From Candidatus Poribacteria bacterium (lineage in GTDB: Bacteria; Poribacteria; WGA-4E; GCA-2687025): a DNA stretch of 6,060 bases. The first letter of the stretch is position 1. The number at the start of each line of letters is the position of its first letter. Shown here piece by piece: positions 1 to 5,328 of this stretch. Both the position numbers and the translations under genes were made by a program. The stretch spans positions 1 through 6,060 of the forward strand of contig NYZG01000201.1 of the NCBI GenBank assembly GCA_002687025.1, given 5' to 3'. The notes under the pieces were generated by a model, which worked only from the letters and a program-made list of their open reading frames with translations, searched no databases and had not been told where the DNA came from.

Positions 1-909
1 AAAGGGCTCGGCATCGCCGTCGCGGACTACGACAACGACGCGTGGGTGGACATCTATATCGCCAACGACACCACGCGCAACTTCCTGTACCGAAACCAGG
101 GAGACGGGACATTCGTGGATGTGGGTCTCACGTCTGGTACCGGATACAACGGCGGCGGCCTTCCCGAGGGCGGCATGGGCGTGGACTTCGGCGATTACAA
201 CGGTGACGGCAGCCTCGATCTGATCGTCATCAACTCGTCGGCGGAGACGAACACGCTCTACCGCAACAATCGGGACGGCTCGTTCACGGACGTGACGGCA
301 GGCGCGGGACTTGCGGCAGACAGCTTCTCGATGCTCGGCTTCGGCGCGAGGTTCCTCGACTACGACAACGACATGGACCTGGACCTCTTCGTCGCCAACG
401 GCGGGCTACAGCCGAATGTGGCGTCGCTGAGCGGCGGCAGCGCCACGTACGCGCAGCGAGCGCAGCTCTTCGAGAACGACGGCGCCGGCGTCTTTGCGGA
501 GGCGCCCGGCGCGGCCCCCGGCGCATCCGTTGGCAGGGGCGCCGCGTTCGCCGATTACGACGACGACGGCGACATGGACGTCTACATCGCCAACTCCGAG
601 GGGCCCGGCAAGCTGCTGCGCAACGACGCGGCCGGCGCGAACGCGTGGCTGCGCGTCAAGCTGACCGGCAGCGGCGCCAACAGGGACGGCGTAGGCGCGC
701 GCGTCGTCGTTGAGGCGGGCGGAGCTCTCCAGGTCCGGGAACTGAGCGGAGGCTCGAGCTACGCCTCCGCGAGCGATCCTCGCCTGCTGTTCGGCCTCGG
801 GCGCGCGCGCCGGGTAGATCGTCTGGCAGTGCGGTGGCCCGGCGGGGCCGTGCAGTGGCTGGGGGACATCTCGCCCAATCGCACGATACGGATTGTCCAG
901 GCCGAGTGA
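1..909 (+). CDS. FG-GAP/VCBS repeat protein with C-terminal ASPIC/UnbV domain (5' end missing)
   Basis: The frame is open from base 1 and ends at TGA 907-909, so 302 codons of the C-terminal part are present and the start lies outside the window. Four Asp-rich FG-GAP/VCBS loops are visible: DYDNDAWVD (about residue 9 of the visible part), DYNGDGSLD (about 65), DYDNDMDLD (about 120) and DYDDDGDMD (about 186). Each is followed by a hydrophobic strand and an N/S-rich turn such as IYIAND or VYIANS. These D-x-D/N-x-D loops are known calcium-binding turns in beta-propellers. Residues 213-300 match the ASPIC/UnbV domain, with N-RDGVGARV, a GG-S-Y segment, LLFGLG and VRWPGG. The architecture resembles the CRTAC1/UnbV-like family of large secreted or surface proteins, so export is likely, but the signal peptide would be upstream. 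The exact role is unknown. The family call is firm; the function is inferred only. Confidence 0.93.
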   Translation, partial: KGLGIAVADYDNDAWVDIYIANDTTRNFLYRNQGDGTFVDVGLTSGTGYNGGGLPEGGMGVDFGDYNGDGSLDLIVINSSAETNTLYRNNRDGSFTDVTAGAGLAADSFSMLGFGARFLDYDNDMDLDLFVANGGLQPNVASLSGGSATYAQRAQLFENDGAGVFAEAPGAAPGASVGRGAAFADYDDDGDMDVYIANSEGPGKLLRNDAAGANAWLRVKLTGSGANRDGVGARVVVEAGGALQVRELSGGSSYASASDPRLLFGLGRARRVDRLAVRWPGGAVQWLGDISPNRTIRIVQAE

Positions 910-924
910 CCGCCCCGGTGGCTG

Positions 925-954
925 TTGTCGCTGCCGCTCGCGCCGGTTTACCAT
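925..954 (+). promoter_or_regulatory. Putative sigma70-type promoter of the first LamG gene
   Basis: A -35-like TTGTCG (925-930) is followed by an 18-bp spacer and a -10-like TACCAT (949-954). Transcription would begin near 961, giving a leader of about 60 nt before the ATG at 1021. The same arrangement, with an identical -10 box, lies upstream of the tandem paralog, which supports it. There are only 15 bp between the upstream stop codon and the -35 box. Confidence 0.55.
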
Positions 955-1005
955 GCCTGCGGCGCGAGCCGCGTGAACCGGCGCCGCCAGCGCCCATCAT
1001 CGGAC

Positions 1006-1013
1006 AAAGGAGG
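1006..1013 (+). promoter_or_regulatory. Strong Shine-Dalgarno site that fixes the start at 1021
   Basis: AAAGGAGG lies 7 nt before ATG 1021. The reading frame is open further upstream (an ATG at 925), but only 1021 has this site. Only 1021 also starts with the MWSRLLG signal peptide shared with the paralog, and the 925 start would sit on the -35 box. Confidence 0.85.
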
Positions 1014-1020
1014 ACCCACC

Positions 1021-1785
1021 ATGTGGTCCCGTCTTCTCGGAGCGTGCGCGTTAGCGCTTCTGATGCTGGCCGCGGCGCCCGCGTCGGCGAACAGCGCGTT
1101 GGAATTCTTCGGCGATGCGGGCGACAGCGCCATTGCACCCGATAGCGACAGCCTCGACATCACCGGCATGGCGTTCACGATGGAAGCGTGGATCATGGCC
1201 ACCGGCGCCCAGAACGGCGACGGCATCATCGTGAACAAGGAGGACAGCTACGAGATGGCGCTCCGCGCGGGCGATGAGTTCATGTTTGCCCTGCAGGCGG
1301 GCGCGTGGGACTGGTTCGGTGGCGGAAAGCCCACGATGAACGAGTGGCATCATGTCGCCGTGACGTACGACGGCACGCTGTCGCAGGGGTGGATCGATGG
1401 GCAGGAGGCGCCCTCCGGCACGAACGCGAACACCCTCGACCTGGGCGCGTCGGACGCGCCGTTCCAGGTTGGGCGTCGCGTGTGCTGCGGGACGACGCCG
1501 TTCCTGGGCGTCATCGACGAGGTGCGGGTGTCGGACATCGTGCGGTATACGGCGGACTTCGCACTGCCCACCCACGAATTCGAGACGGACGACAACACGC
1601 GCGTGCTGTGGCACTTCAACGAGGCCGATGGGACGGCCGTGGCCGACGACTCCGGGAACGGCAACGACGGCCAGCTCGAGGGCGGTCCGCAGTGGGTCGA
1701 CGGAGCGCCGATCGCGGCGTCGACCGCCGTCGACGCGAGGAGCAAGCTGGCGGCCACATGGGCGGACCTGCGGGCGCCATATTAG
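1021..1785 (+). CDS. Secreted LamG-like jellyroll (concanavalin A-like) domain protein, copy 1
   Basis: A 254-residue exported protein. Residues 1-23 form a signal peptide (MWSRLLG, hydrophobic core, then APASA before Asn24). The rest is a Laminin_G_3 / concanavalin A-like sandwich. FTMEAWIMA (52-60) is the usual F-x-x-E-x-W-I strand, WHHVAVTYDG (109-118) is the central signature, and W-I-D-G (124-127) follows. FLGVIDEVRVSD (161-172) is the family's closing 'IDEVRI' motif, and a LWHFNE...DDSGNGNDG segment (196-217) ends the fold. Such domains bind carbohydrate or protein ligands. No glycosidase catalytic site is evident, so a binding or structural role is inferred. The only cysteines of the mature protein are the adjacent pair Cys155-Cys156. 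The tail KLAATW (242-247) is matched in copy 2. The gene has its own promoter and ribosome site, and the tandem paralog follows 125 bp downstream. Ligand and pathway cannot be told from sequence. Confidence 0.92.
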   Translation: MWSRLLGACALALLMLAAAPASANSALEFFGDAGDSAIAPDSDSLDITGMAFTMEAWIMATGAQNGDGIIVNKEDSYEMALRAGDEFMFALQAGAWDWFGGGKPTMNEWHHVAVTYDGTLSQGWIDGQEAPSGTNANTLDLGASDAPFQVGRRVCCGTTPFLGVIDEVRVSDIVRYTADFALPTHEFETDDNTRVLWHFNEADGTAVADDSGNGNDGQLEGGPQWVDGAPIAASTAVDARSKLAATWADLRAPY

Positions 1786-1806
1786 CGGCACGCCTCTCGT
1801 TGCCGC
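1785..1806 (+). terminator. Possible weak hairpin at the end of LamG copy 1
   Basis: GCGGCA (1785-1790) pairs with TGCCGC (1801-1806) across a 10-nt loop. The left arm begins at the last base of the stop codon, and the right arm overlaps the proposed -35 box of the next gene (1800-1805). There is no T-run, so it is not a classical intrinsic terminator. In GC-rich DNA a 6-bp stem may be chance. Confidence 0.25.
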
Positions 1807-1829
1807 AGGCGCGCGCGTCGTAATACCAT
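1800..1829 (+). promoter_or_regulatory. Putative sigma70-type promoter of the second LamG gene
   Basis: TTGCCG (1800-1805), an 18-bp spacer and TACCAT (1824-1829). The spacer length and -10 box are the same as in the promoter of copy 1. Transcription would start near 1836, leaving a leader of about 75 nt. The -35 box begins 15 bp after the stop codon of copy 1, so the second paralog can be transcribed on its own. Confidence 0.55.
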
Positions 1830-1896
1830 CGCGGCGGCACGGCGCCCCCATCTCCCAGAACGTCGGCCCGCGTGGGGCCCGATCGACCATCGGATA

Positions 1897-1904
1897 GGGA
1901 AGGA
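1897..1904 (+). promoter_or_regulatory. Shine-Dalgarno site that fixes the start at 1911
   Basis: GGGAAGGA lies 6 nt before ATG 1911. The frame is open from an upstream ATG at 1872, but the MWSRLLG start at 1911 matches copy 1. The first 20 bases from each ATG are identical in the two copies. Confidence 0.82.
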
Positions 1905-1910
1905 CACTCC

Positions 1911-2678
1911 ATGTGGTCCCGTCTTCTCGGCACGGCTGCCTTCGCGTGCGCGATTCTACTCCTTGCAGCGACCCCGGCATCGGCGAACAGCGCGCTGGAG
2001 TTCTTCGCGGACGCGGCGGACAGCGCGATCGCGCCGGACAGCGACAGCCTCGACATCACGGGCACGGAGTTCACGATGGAGGCCTGGATCATGGCAACAG
2101 GGCCTCAGAACGGCGACGGCATCATCATCAACAAGGAAGACAGCTACGAGATGGCGCTTCGCGCAGGTGACACGTTCATGTTCGCCCTTCAGGCGGGGGC
2201 ATGGGACTGGTTCGGCGGCGGCAAGCCGACGATGAACGAGTGGCACCACGTCGCGGTGACGTACGACGGCACGATCTCGCAGGGCTGGATCGACGGCGGC
2301 GAGGCTCCCGCGGGCACGAAGGCCAATGGCCTCGACCTCGTCGCACAGACGTCGCCGTTCCAGGTCGGGCGACGCGTGTGCTGCGGCACGACGCCGTTCC
2401 TCGGCGTCATCGACGAGGTGCGCGTGTCCGATGTCGTGCGCTACCCCGCGGACTTCGATGTGCAGACGCGCGAGTTCGAAACGGACGCCAACACCCGCGT
2501 GCTGTGGCACTTCAACGAAGGCGCGGGAATCGATATCGCCGACGACTCGGGGAACGGCAACGACGGCGAATTGGAAGGCGGGCCACAATGGACGTCGGGG
2601 GCGCCTATCGGGCCCGCGGCCGTCGACGTCAGGGACAAGCTTACCGTCACGTGGGGCTCGCTGAAGATTCCCTACTAG
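1911..2678 (+). CDS. Secreted LamG-like jellyroll (concanavalin A-like) domain protein, copy 2
   Basis: A 255-residue tandem paralog of the preceding gene, with about 84% identity in the mature part as counted by eye. The signal peptide (residues 1-25, ending TPASA before Asn26) has diverged, apart from an identical MWSRLLG start. The LamG core is conserved: FTMEAWIMATG, WHHVAVTYDGT, WIDG, FLGVIDEVRVSD and the LWHFNE / DDSGNGNDG segment. The stretch running from AWDWFGGGKPTMNEW through YDGT is identical in both copies, which points to a ligand face or core under constraint. The vicinal cysteine pair (157-158) is again the only cysteine in the mature protein. Differences concentrate in three places: the loop before the PFQVGRR strand, the segment after VRY, and the last 25 residues. 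The tail keeps KL-x-x-TW (243-248) and the final PY. Secretion and a binding role are inferred, as for copy 1. The substrate is unknown. Confidence 0.92.
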   Translation: MWSRLLGTAAFACAILLLAATPASANSALEFFADAADSAIAPDSDSLDITGTEFTMEAWIMATGPQNGDGIIINKEDSYEMALRAGDTFMFALQAGAWDWFGGGKPTMNEWHHVAVTYDGTISQGWIDGGEAPAGTKANGLDLVAQTSPFQVGRRVCCGTTPFLGVIDEVRVSDVVRYPADFDVQTREFETDANTRVLWHFNEGAGIDIADDSGNGNDGELEGGPQWTSGAPIGPAAVDVRDKLTVTWGSLKIPY

Positions 2679-2721
2679 ACCGGGGCAGGCCGCCAGCGGA
2701 GACGCCGCGCGACCGACGGCG

Positions 2722-2727
2722 TATAAT
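2722..2727 (+). promoter_or_regulatory. Perfect -10 box of the TPR gene
   Basis: TATAAT stands 32 bp before the GTG start, in otherwise very GC-rich DNA. No TTG-type -35 box is found 16-19 bp upstream, so either the -10 alone suffices or an activator helps. The leader would be only about 25 nt. Confidence 0.5.
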
Positions 2728-2748
2728 GTCCTCGACCCCCCACCAGTC

Positions 2749-2754
2749 GAGGAG
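2749..2754 (+). promoter_or_regulatory. Shine-Dalgarno site for the GTG start of the TPR gene
   Basis: GAGGAG lies 5 nt before GTG 2760. It supports the non-ATG start, which is also the most upstream start that remains downstream of the TATAAT box. Confidence 0.7.
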
Positions 2755-2759
2755 CACAC

Positions 2760-3521
2760 GTGGCGACCGAAGGAATCGAGGCCCTCTGGCGACGCGCGCT
2801 CATGCAGCGCCAGAACGAGAACCATGAGGCGGCAACGGAAGCGCTCGCGCGGATCGCACGGGCGGAGCCAAGCGCCAAGGTGTTCGCCGCCCTCGCCCGG
2901 GAATTCCGCGACCTCGACGACGTACCCAGCGCCTACTGGGCGTACAGGTCCGCGTTGGAGTGCAGCGAGAGCGACATAGACGCGCTGTTCGGACTAGCCT
3001 CTCTGCACACGGAGCAGGACCGACACGACGACGCGGTGCAGGTGTACATGAACGTCCTGAAGTACCACCCGCAGAACGTCGAAGGGCTGGTCAACCTCGG
3101 TAACGCGATGGCGCGCGTCGGCCGACACGACGAAGCGGAGGCGTGCTACTACAGCGCGCTCCGCGTGGGACGGACATCGCCACACCGGGCGCGTATCTAC
3201 TACAACCTCGCACGCTCCCACGCCCACGCCGGCCGGGTGGCCGAGGTGGTCGACCCGCTGATCTGCGCCGGCCACGTCAACGCGGAATACGCGATGCGCG
3301 CGTGCCTGGACGACGCGTTCCACGATGCCCGTCAGCTCGACGAGTTCAACAAGGTCCTACAACTCGGTGAGCGGCCCCTCTACAAGCGCGTGTACGGGTT
3401 CCTCGACCGAGGACACATCGCCGATCTGCGCGAACTGATCCGCGAGCACCCATTCCTCGTCACCGTCATTCGGACGCGTCCGACGTTTGCGCGGTTCGCG
3501 GAGTTTGTGCCCGGCGACTAA
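2760..3521 (+). CDS. TPR (tetratricopeptide) repeat protein
   Basis: A 253-residue protein starting at GTG 2760. It has no signal peptide or membrane segment, so it is predicted to be cytoplasmic. Residues about 5-175 are degenerate TPR helix pairs of about 34 residues. The clearest are 39-72 (ALAREF...AYWAYRSALE), 73-106 (ALFGLASLHTEQDRHDDAVQVY...P) and 107-140 (GLVNLGNAMARVGRHDEAEACYYSAL). Weaker units lie on either side (5-37 and about 144-175). These show the usual small and large residues of TPR helices A and B, with Pro at the turn in the better copies. Residues about 176-253 are a helical C-terminal part I do not recognise. TPR arrays act as protein-protein docking scaffolds; no partner can be named. 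The last 56 bp overlap the 3' end of the convergent lipoprotein gene. Confidence 0.88.
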   Translation: MATEGIEALWRRALMQRQNENHEAATEALARIARAEPSAKVFAALAREFRDLDDVPSAYWAYRSALECSESDIDALFGLASLHTEQDRHDDAVQVYMNVLKYHPQNVEGLVNLGNAMARVGRHDEAEACYYSALRVGRTSPHRARIYYNLARSHAHAGRVAEVVDPLICAGHVNAEYAMRACLDDAFHDARQLDEFNKVLQLGERPLYKRVYGFLDRGHIADLRELIREHPFLVTVIRTRPTFARFAEFVPGD

Positions 3522-3825
3522 TCGCCTCGACGCGGTCCACGCGTCCGCGGTCGAACACCACGGTCAGCCACGCGTCCCTCGTCTCGTAGAGCAGGCTCTT
3601 GTAGGCGCCCCGCATGGTCACGGTCTCGTGTGGTCGGCCCCATATGGACCGCACCTCGCGCTCCGTCAGGCCACGGACGATGAGGCGTTGCGACTTCAGC
3701 GCCCACGTGGTGTCCATGTCCGCGTCCCTCTCCATGTCCCATCGGAATCGACCGGTGGACGGCGAGCACGCCACAACGCACACGACCGCGGCCGCCGCGA
3801 CGAGCGCGCGGGCCCGCTCAGACAT
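3466..3825 (-). CDS. Small lipoprotein with a BamE (SmpA/OmlA)-like domain
   Basis: A 119-residue protein. Residues 1-19 form a lipoprotein signal: MSERAR, a hydrophobic Ala/Val stretch, and a VVAC lipobox placing the lipidated Cys at position 20. Residues about 46-100 resemble the SmpA/OmlA fold. RGLTEREVRSIWGRP (51-65) is the family's 'G-T-x-x-E-V-x-x-x-x-G-x-P' helix, and TVVFDRGRVDRVE (88-100) is the 'x-VVF-x-x-G-x-V' strand. BamE-like domains sit on membrane-anchored lipoproteins and mediate protein contacts. The true outer-membrane assembly BamE is not claimed, and an unrelated BamE-fold lipoprotein is just as possible. The ATG overlaps the stop of the acetyltransferase gene by 8 bp and has no Shine-Dalgarno site, so it is probably translated by coupling. 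Residues about 102-119 are encoded opposite the TPR gene and look like low-complexity read-through tail. Confidence 0.75.
   Translation of the reverse strand: MSERARALVAAAAVVCVVACSPSTGRFRWDMERDADMDTTWALKSQRLIVRGLTEREVRSIWGRPHETVTMRGAYKSLLYETRDAWLTVVFDRGRVDRVEAISRRAQTPRTAQTSDASE
3513..3526. terminator. Short hairpin at the stop of the TPR gene
   Basis: GGCGA (3513-3517) and TCGCC (3522-3526) flank a CTAA loop that holds the TAA stop (3519-3521). The stem is only 5 bp with no T-run, so it is at best a weak terminator at the convergent junction. Confidence 0.2.
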
Positions 3826-4933
3826 AGTTGAGGCCGTAGAAGAGGGCGGGGATCGGGAACGCGTCGGCTAGCGGGCCGGAAGTCGGAGCCGCCGTCGGCC
3901 GGTCCTCGCGCGTGCCGAAGACGAAGTGCGCCGCGCACCCGATGTCCGGGACGTGGTGCGTGGCGCCGTCCAGATCGAAGCGGTACCCGTCGCCGATGGG
4001 CTCGACGCGGAGCGCATCGGCGCCGCCGAGGTACTCCGTCAGGTACGGCCGCATCCGACCGAGGAGTTGCGGGAGATCCAGCACGACGTACGTGCCGGAT
4101 GTCGTCGACTCCGGCCAGCGGGCGCCGGCCGCCCGCGCCACCGCCAGCCCGAACGCGTCATGCCCAGAGACGTGCCAGCGCATCCCCGGCGCTTCGGTAT
4201 CGGCTGCGTACGCCGCCAACGCGCGCAGCATTCGCGCGCGATCACCCGCATACTCGGACACCTGCGGCCACGTCTCGCCGTCGCTGATGTCCTGGACGAT
4301 GACGTAACCCGCGGCCTCCCCGTACGCCTCCACGATCACGAACCGGGACTTGCGATTCATGACCCACCCGCACTCCATGGCCCGTCGCCATGTGTCCGGG
4401 TCACGCTTCCAGTGGAGCGGCTCGCCGTGATGGAGGGCGCGTAGCGTGGGGATGTCCGCGACCGTGGCTTCCCGAAGCGTCAGGTCCGAATGGTCCAGCG
4501 CGGCCAGAGCCTCGCCGGAGAGCGACGGGGAGTACTCCTCGCCCACCCTACGACATCCTGCGCGACGGTACAGCGACCTATCTCCCGAGATCATCATGAT
4601 GTCCGTGCCGGATTCGCGCGCCACGCGGATGGCGTCGTCGAGGCAGGCGCCGGCATAGCCGTTCCCGCGATGGTCTGGATGCGTGGCGACCCCGCCGATG
4701 CACGCAACACGCACTCGACAGCCGTAGATCGCCGCATCCTGCACGGTCATCCCGACGTGAGACACGATGTCGCCACCGACCTCGACGACGCGGCAATTCC
4801 CCAGCGTTTCGGCGTGGTACAGCTGGGGGTATTCGTCCATCAGGCTGGGACGGAACACCTCCCCGACGAGGGCGCGTAGCGATTCGCGGTCGGCTTCGGT
4901 CGCTCCGCGCGGGGTGTGGGCTGGCTCTGGCAT
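3818..4933 (-). CDS. Eis-like GNAT family N-acetyltransferase
   Basis: A 371-residue protein that transfers an acetyl group from acetyl-CoA to an amine; the substrate is unknown. The N-terminal GNAT domain (about 8-145) contains motif A, VACIGGVATHPDHRGNGYAG (76-95), with the R-G-N-G-Y-A acetyl-CoA pyrophosphate loop at 89-94. It also has SLYRRAGC (120-127), the usual 'FYxRxGF' motif, where Tyr122 could be the general acid as in Eis. A second, degenerate GNAT-like domain spans about 152-285 and lacks a good R-x-x-G-x-G/A loop. The last ~85 residues (LRVEPIGDGYRFDLDG onward) resemble the SCP2-like end of Eis proteins. Total length and three-part order fit the Eis family (about 370-420 residues). 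Well-known members acetylate aminoglycosides or peptides, but that activity cannot be inferred here. The start at 4933 is chosen over the out-of-frame ATG at 4937. AGGAA lies 6 nt upstream, and the gene has its own promoter. Confidence 0.9.
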   Translation of the reverse strand: MPEPAHTPRGATEADRESLRALVGEVFRPSLMDEYPQLYHAETLGNCRVVEVGGDIVSHVGMTVQDAAIYGCRVRVACIGGVATHPDHRGNGYAGACLDDAIRVARESGTDIMMISGDRSLYRRAGCRRVGEEYSPSLSGEALAALDHSDLTLREATVADIPTLRALHHGEPLHWKRDPDTWRRAMECGWVMNRKSRFVIVEAYGEAAGYVIVQDISDGETWPQVSEYAGDRARMLRALAAYAADTEAPGMRWHVSGHDAFGLAVARAAGARWPESTTSGTYVVLDLPQLLGRMRPYLTEYLGGADALRVEPIGDGYRFDLDGATHHVPDIGCAAHFVFGTREDRPTAAPTSGPLADAFPIPALFYGLNYV

Positions 4934-4939
4934 GCATCG

Positions 4940-4944
4940 TTCCT
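4940..4944 (-). promoter_or_regulatory. Shine-Dalgarno site for the acetyltransferase
   Basis: On the minus strand AGGAA stands 6 nt before ATG 4933. Two ATGs overlap here (4937 and 4933) in different frames. The spacing and the long conserved frame favour 4933. Confidence 0.6.
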
Positions 4945-4972
4945 ATGTGCGCGGGGCGGTTCAGGGGAGCCG

Positions 4973-5002
4973 ATTATGCCCGTCGTCGCCCGTGCCCGGC
5001 AA
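4973..5002 (-). promoter_or_regulatory. Putative sigma70-type promoter of the acetyltransferase-lipoprotein pair
   Basis: Reading the minus strand, TTGCCG (5002-4997) is followed by an 18-bp spacer and CATAAT (4978-4973, five of six matches to TATAAT). The -35 hexamer and spacer length are the same as in the second LamG promoter. Transcription would start near 4966, about 30 nt before the ATG. Confidence 0.55.
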
Positions 5003-5083
5003 CACCGGGACGTCTGACCTCAACCTGTTCGTATGTCGCGCGAATGGCGATCGCGCCATGGTCGGGCCGAGCCTCCAGCGCGA

Positions 5084-5127
5084 GCCGATCCGTAGCGGAA
5101 TCGCGATGGCGCCCGCTACGGATCGGC
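5084..5127. repeat. Perfect 15-bp inverted repeat with a 14-nt loop
   Basis: GCCGATCCGTAGCGG (5084-5098) and its exact reverse complement CCGCTACGGATCGGC (5113-5127) flank a 14-nt loop that itself contains the palindrome TCGCGA (5101-5106). It lies between the divergent promoters and follows no gene end on either strand. It is not flanked by a T-run. A terminator for a lost gene, a regulator site, a REP-like element or a small structured RNA are all possible; the sequence does not decide. Confidence 0.8.
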
Positions 5128-5261
5128 CGGGAAGGCCCGCTGCCGAGGCGTTCGAGGCATCTCCGGCGATCTGACTGCGGTCGATGCTGGCTGCATTGGG
5201 GTGAACCCGAATCGGGGTCGCGATGGCGGAGTAGACGGCTCAGCTCAGGGCGGCCCGGCGG

Positions 5262-5290
5262 TTGTGAGTCGGGACATCGGGGGGTATCAT
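5262..5290 (+). promoter_or_regulatory. Putative sigma70-type promoter of the 117-residue protein gene
   Basis: TTGTGA (5262-5267), a 17-bp spacer and TATCAT (5285-5290) lie 38 bp before the ATG at 5329. The boxes match TTGACA/TATAAT at four and five positions and follow the pattern of the other promoters in the window. Confidence 0.5.
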
Positions 5291-5328
5291 GGGTGAGGGT
5301 CTGACGGCCAGGCTGGGGGTGCAAATCA

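Larger units (their letters stand above)
4934..5328. other. Intergenic region between divergent genes
   Basis: About 395 bp with no convincing gene. The frames that stay open here give Arg/Pro/Ser-rich products with no recognisable motif, as expected from GC-rich non-coding DNA. It holds a leftward promoter (4973-5002), a rightward promoter (5262-5290) and the 15-bp inverted repeat (5084-5127). There is also a 6-bp hairpin ATGGCG/CGCCAT (5044-5059), and an 11-bp direct repeat TCGCGATGGCG at 5101-5111 and 5218-5228. Confidence 0.7.

Noticed and set aside
925..1020. N-terminal extension of LamG copy 1 starting at ATG 925
   Set aside because: It would begin on the -35 box, lacks similarity to copy 2, and would put 32 residues before a clean signal peptide.
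1051..1980. 309-codon minus-strand open frame opposite the LamG genes
   Set aside because: It is a shadow of GC-rich codons. The plus strand has clear signal peptides and LamG motifs in both copies, and the same shadow recurs opposite copy 2.
5017..5060. GCGATCGC palindrome and ATGGCG/CGCCAT hairpin as a regulator site
   Set aside because: Short palindromes are frequent in GC-rich DNA, and there is no second copy with fixed spacing to the promoters.
4767..5174. Plus-strand open frame spanning the acetyltransferase start and the inverted repeat
   Set aside because: More than a third of it is antisense to the acetyltransferase coding sequence, and the rest has no ribosome site or recognisable sequence.
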